60,000 nt of DNA from Takakia lepidozioides (lineage: Eukaryota; Streptophyta; Takakiopsida; Takakiales; Takakiaceae): NCBI GenBank assembly GCA_030704615.1, contig CM060732.1:26290001-26350000 (forward strand). Reading direction: 5' to 3'. The translations under genes were made by a program, and so were the position numbers. The notes beneath the pieces are model-generated. The model was not told where the DNA came from and searched no databases. It was given only the letters and a program-made list of their open reading frames with translations. Positions 1-11,610 of the stretch are shown here, in pieces; positions within the stretch are counted from its first letter, which is position 1; each line of letters begins with the position of its first letter.

Positions 1-35
1 AAGAACACAAATTAAATCAGTCTAAAATTGACGCA

Positions 36-724
36 ATGGGAGGAACACTATGGCCTGCTGCGTCTGCCTATTGGAACCCCACAGTTGTGGACTCCGGGGG
101 TGGCACGGCCTTGCTAGTTCCGCCTTCCCTGCAGCATACTATTCTCTCAAACGAAATCTGGGTCAGAGGCCGTCTTCAATTTCTTAAACTCAATCTAGGA
201 CAGACACTTGGCATGAGTGTAGGGGTCTTGAACATCTATGCACCCAATGATGAAGACGGCAGAATATCTCTCTGGTCTCTCATCAGAGACAAGATGGTTC
301 TTAACTCTCATATTCATCACTGGCTAATGGGGGGGGATATGAATATGGTTGAAGATGACTCTGATAGGCAGGGGTCCAACTCTCACTCGTTATCAACACA
401 AAGAAGAATGCCTGGGACTCCATGTGTCTGGCGGTGGGCTTGCTGGATGCTATTGCCCCAACTCCTGCTGAGCTCAAGCACACCTGGTCCAACAACAGGG
501 CCCCTCCGGACCTCTGCCAGGCCAGGCTCGACCGGTTCTATGCCACTGCAACTCTCGTGTCCTGGATTAAGCGCACTCCAATTCAACCCATTCTGCCGGG
601 TTTTGATCATTCTGCTGTCAACATCTTGCTTGGTACCCCTGGATCAAGAACGAGAGGGCGAGGTTTCTTCAAACTCAACCCTGCCATTCTCAAGGACCCC
701 CCAAGTCATTCTATCTATGCATGA
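36..724 (+). pseudogene. LINE apurinic-like endonuclease domain, frameshifted
   Basis: The first frame gives the endonuclease core with NIYAPND (residues near nt 230) and GGDMN (near nt 335), both typical of the LINE exonuclease-endonuclease-phosphatase fold. Near nt 415 the frame changes. The continuation in the next frame carries ARLDRF and GFDHSAV, matching the conserved LDRF and SDHxPV blocks of plant LINE endonucleases. A one-base shift between the two halves shows that the enzyme is not encoded intact. This domain would nick the target DNA to prime reverse transcription. Confidence 0.85.
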
Positions 725-1279
725 GGCTTGGACAACTGCTGCTCCTCCATTCTCCTCACAATCATTTTCCTATCCAAGCTACGCATTCTCAGGAATCTTT
801 GCCAGGAAACTTCAAGGAAAAAGACAGAAGAGAACAATCGCAGGCAGAAGGCCCTTACTAAATGTCTGGAGGTTTGTCAATTTCAGCTGCAATGTGGCAA
901 AGAGGGCCCACAAACCATGGTTTCATATCTGGAGGCCAAAAGAAATCTCTCCTCCCTCATGCATGATAAGGAGCAATTCATGAGAGTTAAGGCGGGGGTC
1001 AACTGGTCTCTCAAATGAGAGAAGATGACCAGATATTTCTTCATCAAAGCAGCCCAAAGGAGATCTGCCACAATGATACCAGCTCTGCTTGACCCCGCCA
1101 CAGGATTGACCAAGGATTCCCCTAAAGACATGGCTGTGGTGGCTGCTGCCTACTTTAACAAGTTGTTCCTCCGATAGCAGGCCACACCAGATTCAGAAAG
1201 AGCCACAGAAATTCTGCTACATCATATTCCCTGCATGATCACTGAAGGTGACAAAGCCACTCTGGCATAACCCTTCACC

Positions 1280-2170
1280 GAGGAGGAACTGGGCAAAGCC
1301 GTGGAGGCAATGGCTTCTATGAAATCACCAGGTATGGATGGCCTGCCAATTGAGTTCTTTAAAGCGCTTTGGGCAACTATTGGGGCTGAATTCCTGACAA
1401 TGGCGAATGAAAGCTTGGAGAAAAAGATAATGCCTTCGCAGATCTCAGAAGGGCTCATTACCCTAATCTTCAAGAAAGGGCAGAGAGACAATGGCAAATT
1501 ATGGGCCAATAACTCTACTCAACTCCACCTACAAGATTGTGGCAAAGGCCCTGGCCCTCAGATTGCAGCCCCTCCTGCCAAAGATAATAAGAAGTGACCA
1601 GACAGACTTCCTGAAGGATCGTATGATCCTCGACAACATATTGTTGGCATACGAGGCCCTTCACAGAGCAGAGATTGACAATCAACTGCTCGCCTTCTTA
1701 ATGCTAGACTTTGAAAAAGCCTTTGGCTCGATTGATTGGAATTTTCTTGAGAAGGCTTTGGTGAAAGCAGGGCTGGGAGGGCCATTCGCCACCTGGGTTC
1801 ACATTCTGTTACACTCAGCATCCAGCAGGGTAATGGTCAACGGGATCATCTCCCCTTCATTCCCTATCTCCAGGTCCGTGCGACAGGGCTGCCCCCTCGC
1901 CCCCTTCCTATTCCTTATAGCAGCAGATTCTCTGGGCCACTTGTTTCACCATAGGCAAGATATTGTTGGGCTTCACCTGCCCACTATGCAGCCAGAAATG
2001 CTTAAGGTATCCATGTATGCTGACGACACATCTCTGTTGTTGGACAACTCGACCCGAGAGAACATTGACAGAGCCCTACAAGCTCTGCAGACATTTTGCT
2101 TGGGCATGGGCCTTCATGTGAACTGGTCCAAATCAGTTGGAATTCTCTCTATCTTGCATGCTGGAGCGGC
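1280..2170 (+). pseudogene. LINE reverse transcriptase domain, frameshifted
   Basis: Blocks in order are: KSPGMDG near 1323; PITLLNSTYKI near 1497, in a new frame; DFEKAF near 1708; SVRQGCPLAP near 1875; and YADDTSLLL near 2017, which carries the YADD catalytic aspartates. These are the standard reverse transcriptase motifs of plant L1 elements. The switch of frame near 1490 and loss of frame after about 2100 show that the gene is broken. Copying of the element would need a source copy elsewhere. Confidence 0.9.
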
Positions 2171-3499
2171 AGCGGCTCACTGCCAACCATGGAGAGCAGA
2201 TATTGGTTTAAGATGGCTGGCACAGGGGGAGTCTCACAGGCTTTTGGGCCACCAACTGGGCCACAATCTGACGCAGCAGAACAGAATGAGTGATGTCATT
2301 TTGAAGATTAAAAAAAATGGGCCTATTGGAGCTCTGCAATGCTGTCCATTGTTGGGAGAGCTTTGGTAGCAAACCAAATCTTGCTAGCTTCCAAATGGTT
2401 CTACTCTGCTGTTTGGAGCCCTGGTACCGACATCACAAAGGAAATCAAAGCACTTGTGCAAAATTTCATATGGGGAGCCACCCCAGCCTCCCCGGTGAGG
2501 CGTGCGTAGGTCTCATGGGAGCAGCTCTGCCAAAAAAAGAAAAGAGGAGGCCTGGGGATTATTGATCCTGGATCCCAAACACGGGCACTGCTGGCTAAGT
2601 GGGTTACCAGAGCTATCACACACATTTTAGCCCATGGAGCAAGCTGATTCAACCTTACCTCATGGGTTTTGCTCCATCTAACTCCCCTCACTGGGCCCAA
2701 TCCCTCAGATGGATAGTTCAAGGACGAAATGCAAACATCAAGATGGGTTCACTGCCATGGCAATCCATATGGAAATTAAGCCTGGCAAGCCGTCAGAGGC
2801 TGGCTCACTCAAAGAATGCCAGCCACACCTCAAGATCGTGAAAGACAAGCCCTCTTTGCAGATTTTGACATGGACTTTGCTGTTCTGATTGACCATTCCC
2901 AGAAGTGGGCTCACTGGGAAAGGCAATGGTTCACCCACATGGGCTCAATCAGATCGCAAAACCAGTTTCTGTCACAAGCAGAGATGAACTTGGTGATGGG
3001 CACAAGGAGAGCCAGGGCCTGGAATACTCTTTTGGAGAACATCCCGCAATACATGCTGCCTCTCCTGGCGAACTCAAACACAGCCCCTGAGGCCCCGCCC
3101 TGGATGGCCTCCTCATGTCACACCCCAGCCCTGCCAATGCTGGTCTTATCCTTCCACGGAACTTGGGCCTCTGGTCTTAAATTTCAGGTAGATGCTGAAG
3201 GGAACTTGCTTCTTCGGGGCCTCGCTGAGGCTGACACATCACACCTATTCCATATCAGGGTGCTTGATGAAAAAGGGCATGTCAACCCCATGCCACCACA
3301 TGGACAGGACATTCAGTGGGCAATCCATAAGTCCTTTGTTTGGTTTCTCAAAGCTCCACTGGCAGACTTGCAATTCGATCCAGCAGAGTGGAAGTGGATG
3401 GACAAAAATCACTCGCCCTTCTTCGCTTACTCTGTAAAGTTGGGGTACACTTTACTTAACCCTGCCAGATCCTTCCTAACAAAGTGGTCATCAAAGTGG

Positions 3500-3730
3500 G
3501 CTAACCATCGGTTCACTCAAAGGGATTGGAATAAGATCTGGAAAGAAGTTTGGAGGAAAGACAGGCCTGCAAAAGTCTCGGAATTCTTGTGGAAAGTGGC
3601 CCACAGGATTTTACCTGTGAGGCAAAGAACTCATGAAAATCAGCCGCTCTGCCCTATCTGCAATGCTGAACCAGAGTCCATGGAACACTCCCTCCTTCTA
3701 TGTAATTTGTCCAAACAGGTCTGGCGGGTG
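3500..3730 (+). pseudogene. LINE C-terminal RT zinc-binding domain (zf-RVT)
   Basis: The frame that is open from 2816 to 3955 contains WNKIWKE, KVSEFLWK, LCPICN and EHSLLLC. This is the W-x-x-IW ... P-K-x-x-x-F-x-W ... C-x-x-C ... H-x-x-x-x-C pattern of the zf-RVT domain at the end of plant LINE ORF2. It is downstream of, and in line with, the reverse transcriptase at 1280-2170, so it belongs to the same element. Confidence 0.85.
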
Positions 3731-4728
3731 GTTCTTGCTTTCTACTCCATTTGGAGCTCCTTCCCCTTGCCCCCACCCTCTCTTCTTCTTCTTCTTCTTC
3801 TTCTCAATCACTCGCCTGATAGATATCAGATCAGCTGCCCGGTATGGGCCTCGCTGAGAGCACATACTCTGTGGAATCTCTGGAAAATGACGTTTTTGAG
3901 GGAAAACCCCCCAGAGGCAGATCAATATTGTTTTCTATATATCATGAGCTGCTAACTGAGGGGAGGAAAGCCTGGGGTGTGATTTGTGCAGCTCTTCCCA
4001 TAACTTCAGAACAGCGGGGGAGGAAGCTGTTTCAAGATTTCCACGGGACTTGGGGCGAAGACAACGTGCTCGGAACCTGTCTTCCCAACACAAGGGTTAA
4101 CTGGAATGTCGCCATCCCCCCCCAATGGGAAGTCCCCTGGTGAAGGGGAGGAAACAAAATTTAATTGGCGCCATAAGAAGGCCCGTGACAACAAGTCCAG
4201 AACCCAGCTCAAGTTTTGATACCTCAAATCCCTCTTGGATTGATTGCTTCAACTCCACACTCTGCAGATCTTCTGCGACCTCCACCATGCAGCTCCGAGG
4301 CCTCACACGATGTTCGCCCCTCCCCAGCAGGAGCTGCTGCAAGTCTTAGCTTCTCTATTTCACTGTCCTGCCCACTCATGGCTTAGTTCAATCTACTGAT
4401 GCTTTAGGAGGTGTTTTTTTGGCACAAAGCCCAGTTCTCAAATCTTCACATATCGCCGCTTCACTGATGTGCATCCCTCCACGCATGTCTTATAACCCAC
4501 TCTATTAGAATCGGACCCCTTCTCTCCCCCCATCTGCTCACTCACTTCACCAGCTCCTTCTCATCGTATCTCAGTAGCTAGTTGCTAGGGTCACGGGGAA
4601 GTCTCCCCTCAATTAGCCTCCATGGCCTCCCTCAGTGCTTATTTTTTCCACTGCTGTTAATATTGTTCTTCTTAATTTGATTAAAAGAGCCTCTGTCCCC
4701 GTTCAATAAAATAAAATAAAAAAACTCT

Positions 4729-4787
4729 GCTATAGGTAATCCACTCAATCATCTCACTTTTTAGTTGAGCTATAGGTAATCCACTCT
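4729..4787. repeat. short direct repeat flanking the LINE 3' end
   Basis: An 18-base unit, GCTATAGGTAATCCACTC, is present at about 4729-4746 and again at about 4770-4787. It begins just after the A-rich LINE tail. It may be a local duplication unrelated to insertion. The other side of the LINE is not visible, so it cannot be tested as a target-site duplication here. Confidence 0.55.
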
Positions 4788-4941
4788 CCACCCTCCCTTT
4801 AAGTTTAAGCTGGGCCAACCCCCAATCTTTTGTTGCACTTACAAATCAACACCTCTTGTGGTGCTTCCAAAGTAGCTTAAGTTGTGCTCCACCCATGTCC
4901 TACAAATCTTAGTTTTAGGAACGCCAAGTTGTTTTATGTAG

Positions 4942-5321
4942 GTACGTACCAGTGTTGGGTGGTTATTTGATTTTTTTCATAACCGGCGGTTCCGGTTGTT
5001 TCGAATTTTAGGAAACTATTAGCCGCGGTTGCGGTTATTAAAATTTTTATGGCTAAATATAACCTCAGCGGTTACGGTTACTTACAACAACCTCAAATAA
5101 CCGGCGATTTTCATCAAATAACCGCGGGTATTGGGCGGTTCTTTAAGAGGTTTGTTGCTCGGTTATTTGAATGCGTGACCTCTGCCGGTTCCTAACTGGA
5201 CCGGTTACTTCATTTTTTCACCTCCGCCCGTCATAAATAAATAAATAAATAAATATAACCGGATAGGTAACCGTCGGGTATTAGAGAGAAATTCAAATAA
5301 CCGCCCAACACTGGTACGTAC
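4942..5321. mobile_element. non-autonomous hAT element (MITE), 364 bp, with 8-bp TSD
   Basis: The element spans 4950-5313. It begins CAGTGTTGGGTGGTTATTTGA and ends with the inverted complement, about 21 bases with one mismatch. It is flanked on both sides by the 8-base direct repeat GTACGTAC (4942-4949 and 5314-5321). An 8-bp target duplication and a CAGTG-type terminus are diagnostic of the hAT superfamily. The interior carries many AACCG/CGGTT motifs in both orientations, as in hAT subterminal repeats. There is no coding capacity. The exact target duplication suggests a fairly recent insertion. Note that GTACGTAC is itself palindromic. Confidence 0.9.
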
Positions 5322-5369
5322 GTTACCACTGGATTGTTTTGTCAATATTCCAAGCATTATTGAATGTAT

Positions 5370-5603
5370 CACTCATATCTCTTGAATATATAATTGAATA
5401 AAATAAATAAAAATACGTATATTTAACTATACCCGGTATTTATTTATACCCTCAGGGTATAGATGAGGATTTTACTATTTATTTATATCCTTCAGATTCT
5501 ACCAGCAGTAATATACCCGTACCTGGAGGGTAAATATAATTTGGAAATATAGTATACCCGGACCCGGAGGGTATGTCTAAGACAATATACCCGCACAACA
5601 CTG
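5370..5603. repeat. AT-rich interval ending in a hAT-like terminus
   Basis: This AT-rich stretch contains several GGGTA/TACCC motifs in both orientations. It ends CCCGCACAACACTG (to 5603), which resembles the right end of the neighbouring hAT element. It is followed by GAATGTAC at 5604-5611. A near match, GAATGTAT, lies at 5362-5369. No clear matching left terminus is visible, so this may be a decayed relative or half-element. Confidence 0.35.
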
Positions 5604-5728
5604 GAATGTACCATGAGCAGGCGATGCTGTGAGGAGATTTCGGCCCCTTGAACCGCTGGGCGACCCTGTGCCCTTTCTCGGCAACATTTGCCGGGAAATT
5701 GAATGCCGGCCGAAATCCCGGATAAATA

Positions 5729-5736
5729 TTAGGGTT
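5729..5736 (-). promoter_or_regulatory. telo-box upstream of RPL9
   Basis: TTAGGGTT, the complement of AACCCTAA, lies about 220 bases upstream of the RPL9 start codon. Telo-boxes are known to be common in promoters and leaders of plant ribosomal-protein genes, which fits the neighbour. Assignment rests on motif and position only. Confidence 0.4.
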
Positions 5737-5958
5737 GGGTTAACCGCAGTTCGGAGTTGACCAGAGAGAACGTAGACCTAACGAAAGGATGAGGGACGGG
5801 CATGGTCGTCGGGGTGGACGGAAAGGTATAGGGTGCGGCGGCCTGGGCTGCTTCAAGTCTTTGTGTCCTGGCAGCCTGAGCTTGCAGCTGCTGCGACCGG
5901 GACGGTGCTGGCCACAGCGATTTAGTGCATACCCAGTGGGATCGACAGGCAGGAAAAC

Positions 5959-7149
<1,191 letters not shown>

Positions 7150-10100
7150 GAAACAGTCGTCATGATGGTTCTTTCTGCAATGGAACAGTTTATTGATCCT
7201 TGCTTTGTTCCCAAGTGCTACCCTAATACAAAGATGCTTAATGCGAGGAGGCTAAGGCTTGAGTGATGCATTGTGTACTTTCCACGTTTGCTGACCCTGT
7301 GAACTTTTCATTCCTTGCCTGATTTGGAGGGTGGGAAGAGAGGCGTTTCTTGAACATTTTAGAGGAAAGGAGATGATGTGGATCAAGTGCTTCCTTGGTC
7401 TTTGAAAAAATTGCACACTCTCTTTTTCTGGATGATATTTTGGGATCTTCTTATCTGAGGAAGGAATCACGGCAAAATATAAGTGGGTGTCTTTGTTTCA
7501 TCAGCCAGTGTGCAGCATTTGGGAACTGATGCACAAATCTTGTTTTGTTGATGTAAAAATCTGAGTGCAGCCAGCTGGTCATATGTACTTTGGATAGGGT
7601 GATGCCAATTCATGGATGGTTTTTCATGGAGGCTCTCTTTCTGAATTCCGCATAACGTGTAAGCTTAACGTGTAAGTCGTCTTGTAGACTCAAATAGAGA
7701 TATTTCCCAGCCGAATTTGGATAATCTCGATGGTGTTTTATCCTTAGGCTTAAATGTGTAACAACTTAAAACAGCCTACTTACAAATTTGTTCCTGCAAC
7801 CTAGAATTGAATTGCCAAGTGATGAAGTGAGGCAATTGTCTTTCATATAATTACTTAGAGAACCTCCCTACTACCCGGCCATACCCTGTGATCATCATTT
7901 AATGAGATTATGTGTTCCAAGAACATTCTTGAAAAATACTTTACCGAAACTAAAACGTGAAATTAACCACGCGAAGTTGGGGCACAGGGAAATTCCCTCC
8001 CACACTCAGTATACAAGAATACTTTCCAAAAGAATGCTTTCCAAGTGCTTATGTGCTTTCCCAGCTCTTGCCATCTTTGCCCTTATCCAGGGTCCTGTGA
8101 GCACAAATGAATGGGATAATGTTTGCCCAGAAGCTGCCAGGATAGCTGCTTAGTGGGAAAATGTACTGCGGTATGGGAAAGAGCAGGGAGAAGCACTGAC
8201 AACAATCCGTAGCCTTTGGGGCGCATGAAAGCGTCAAAATAGGTTCTTGGCTGCCATCATTCACTCGGCCTGTTTTATGAAAGTGAGAAAGTCTAGTCTA
8301 ATGCAGGTGCAATCTTTGTGGACTTTGAAGTTCATCTGCTACACGGAATTCCTAGGCGAAAAGCTGGTCACACCTGAATGCCGGGCAGTTTCATGTCATG
8401 TGCACAGTTTCCATAACCCTACTTTTACTGTGTACACCGGCCCCTTCTCATACATCATCCGTTCAGCTGGGAAGAAAGGGGATTGAATGATTCTATCAAA
8501 CTGCCTTGGATCATGGCGTGTTACGAAGAAGCTGCGGCACACATATCTAAGAAGTCGTGGTGAAAAAGCACAAGCTGTGAATTGTTAAAAGTTGGAGTGC
8601 AGCATACGAATCTTCTTGTCCACTGTCAGCGTTGGCAGCCCATCACTCTCGTTTTCCACGTGGCACTTGGCACACTGCACCCATCCTCCTATTGTGCACT
8701 TACAGCTTGCATCCGTAACACCAAATTGTTACAGTGGCGGTTGTTCGTAATAATGTCCTGACGATCTGACCTGACAAGAGTTTTAAGGTTTCGTGGCATC
8801 CGATTGGGTGCTGGCAAGCCGTTATCTATCAACGTCACTCTCCCAAACTCGAGGAGCTCACAACATCGTCTACTCATCAAAGTTTTGGATTGCCATTGCT
8901 CCTCCAGTTGGGAGCTGCGTGGAGACATGCATGCTGTTATAACCAAAGGACTAGGCGACTAGACCATGGAGGCAGCTGATCTTGCCAAGCACTCCACCGT
9001 TCGGTTGAGGGAGTTGCTTGCAACCCAAGGAAAAGAAGGCAAGCCGGTCATAATGGGAAGTTGGGGTTTAACTTTTCCAGGCATGAGCTTTCACGGAACT
9101 CTGGGTTTCGAAAGTTCCAATCCCATGCACAGCGTGACGCTCATTTCCAGCGTTCCACTTCCATGAATTTTGTTCTTCCCAACAGCAGTCATCGGATTCC
9201 ACTGCGGTTTGCGTTCGTTTTCAATGGGCTGACGCAGACTTGTTGCGGCCCAAGTTGAGGCACACACACTTGAGCGAGACAATGAGCCTACCTACCTACT
9301 TACTGCTTTATGAGCTGCAGCTCTTTGCTTTGCAACTCTTGGCTTCCGCACCTGCAGTCTGAAGGAGGGCTTGGCTTTGGTGACGCTGCTCCACATCCCT
9401 GACGAATTTTGCCTCACGGCTCCCCTCCAGCTAAGCTAAGCTAATCTACATTTGAGGGGCCCCTCTCATTACACAGAAAATACCCGGGATGTTGCACCTT
9501 GTTTTCCCAAGAAAGAGAAACCAATGTCACGGATGTCATCAACAACAAGTCACTCAGCCGCCGGGCCCCAACTACTTAGTGCCCCTTTCTTTAAAACAAA
9601 GAAAAAGAAAAAGTGACGAGAGAGAGAAAGTTGTAGGACCACATTACAGTCTGAAAAAGAAACAGTCCGGCACCGCTTGTGTGCTTGCCACGTGGTCTCT
9701 GAGCTCGGTTCTTTCTGAGCCCAGGCCCCACCCTCCCATCTCTTCCACAACGCCAAGCAACGCAATCAACTCACTTAACTTATTTCCAACATTCACACTC
9801 CCCTGCCCAACACTTTTGCTCGTGCCATCACCGCCCTCCCACACACATTCAATGCCCGCACTCCCTTTGCACTGCCCCATCTGTACGCCACCCCCTCCCT
9901 GCCTGCTTTGCTTTTCCGGATTCATGCACCCTCCCTCTCTCCCTCCCTCTCCCACTCTGCCCACTTGCACACTCCTGCATCGTCCATCTGGGCCCTAATA
10001 GGCCTCCACAATTTGGCTGAACGGAGACGTCCATCCGTTTGCACTCCCAACACGTGTGCCCCGACTGCTCATTCACCACGTCCCGTCGACAGGTGGCAGC

Positions 10101-11610
10101 GAGTGACAAATATCGAACCCCCGGAGGGAGGAGGAAATATCACTTTCCGCAATCGGCAGCTTTCCACTTTTGTAGCGGCCATTGCAATGTCGCGGTTTGC
10201 TGGATGGATTGCTTACCGCCCCATGGGAGAGCGCCTTTCCGCTTCTGGGTCCCACCATGACATCACACGTCATCAAACCGCTTGCTTGCATCCATCCCCA
10301 GCGCACCGTAACCTAACAATGGGGACGAAACCCACATTAGAAAACCCCTAATTAAAAAAAGAAAACCCTAGGGGACGGATGATTGGAATTCTAACAAGTC
10401 ACGTGGGCAAGGTTCCAGAAGGGCGGCTGCGGGGCCGGTGACACCTGTTTGATATTTGCCACCCTCGGTTCCCACCCGCCCGGGAGCTTGGGAACGACAA
10501 AAGGAACGTCCGCACATGGCCCGCATAAAAAAATCCAGATATTTTGGGAGCTCTCTGCTACCAGTATCTCCACGTGGCGCGCGGAGGCTGAGCAGCAGCA
10601 CAGATGAGTTCAAATGAAGGATGATGGATGTCGTCCGCATGCAACGAACGGATGAAGAAGTTCGGGAACCGGAACGGTCCCGTGCGCTGTGCGGATCAAA
10701 CCCGGGTCGCCGGGTTGCGGGCGCATGGCTGACGGGGCGCCGCCTGGGATGACGTGCCCGCCCATGCACAACGCGTCGGGGTCAAATCCCCGTCACGTCA
10801 GATGGAGCCGTACTATACGAACCGAGTCAAAAACCGGGAGGTGGACGGGGTCGCCACACGCGTTGGCCCGCGCCCGGGCACCCGTGCTCGGACCGGGACT
10901 CCGATGCCGACGCGGCGACGGGCCGCGCGATGTCCGTCGCAGCGGCCGCACGGTGCCATGCGGCAACCGGGCCCTGGCCATCCAGGACACGTGGCGGGAC
11001 GTGGTTTCGTGGCGAGGTGAGCGAGGGTTTCATGTGAAGGAGAGCGGCAGCCTGCGTTAAGAGCTCCGGTTGGCTTCGAATCCAAGGCTCTTCTTCTATT
11101 AAGAATCGCTGCCTTGTTGTTGTGCATTGTTTGTCGTTCAACAATCTATCTGTTGCGAAGATTCAAGGTCATACTCCATTTTTCTTTGGTGCTTCTCTGC
11201 GCTATGCTTAATTTGGTGTGATCTGCCTACTCTTTCTTGCTCTGTGTGACTCTCAGATGCATAGCCTGCGCCGGCCTCAACCGCCGCTATTTTATCGACC
11301 AACTTCTTCTCTGCCGTCAAACAAAGCTCGAAAATCTTCTGTGCTGCCGCTCTTCTTCACAAGGCTGTACGGGTTTCTTCCGGGGTATTCTTGAACATCA
11401 CATCTAAACTCTTGCAGGGAGCAGACAGACGTTGTGGTTTTGAAGCTGGGGTGAGCAGGGTAGCTCCATCCAGACAGGTACACCTTGGATCCGGTGGTGT
11501 TAAGTTAGTTGCAGAATCGGCAGTCTTTAGTTAGAACAACAGGGGCGTAGTAGTGGTTCCTCCTGACTTGAAAGAAGCACAACATATCGGGATCGAGGTG
11601 AGCACAGCTG
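7150..11610. other. intergenic interval, RPL9 3' side to kinase leader
   Basis: I recognise no gene here. The start should hold the RPL9 3' UTR. From about 10.4 to 11.05 kb the DNA becomes strongly GC- and CpG-rich. It then returns to average composition before the kinase start codon at 11611, and so may be the kinase promoter and leader. An AAACCCTA telo-box-like sequence is at 10363-10370. The apparent ORFs in the C-rich tract at 9.5-10 kb look like composition artefacts. Confidence 0.6.

Larger units (their letters stand above)
1..4724 (+). mobile_element. L1-like LINE, 5'-truncated by window edge, decayed
   Basis: A non-LTR retrotransposon ORF2 runs left to right: endonuclease (36-724), reverse transcriptase (about 1280-2170) and a C-terminal RT zinc-binding region (about 3500-3730). 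The 3' end is probably the A-rich tail near 4704-4724, where AAATAAA-like units end in a run of A. The element is dead. In-frame stops occur near 1018, 1176 and 1269, and frame changes occur near 415, 1490 and 2100. A (CTT)n tract lies at about 3779-3804. The order EN, RT and CCHC-like zf-RVT is that of plant L1-clade LINEs. The 5' end and the 5' target duplication are outside the window. Confidence 0.9.

Noticed and set aside
9489-10351. Proline-rich and glycine-rich ORFs on both strands
   Set aside because: They come from a C-rich tract (CCCTCC repeats) open in several frames, with no domain and no splice logic.
10368-11144. Several overlapping Arg/Pro-rich ORFs in a CpG-rich block
   Set aside because: High GC content keeps many frames open. 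The residues look random, and the block sits where a promoter is expected.
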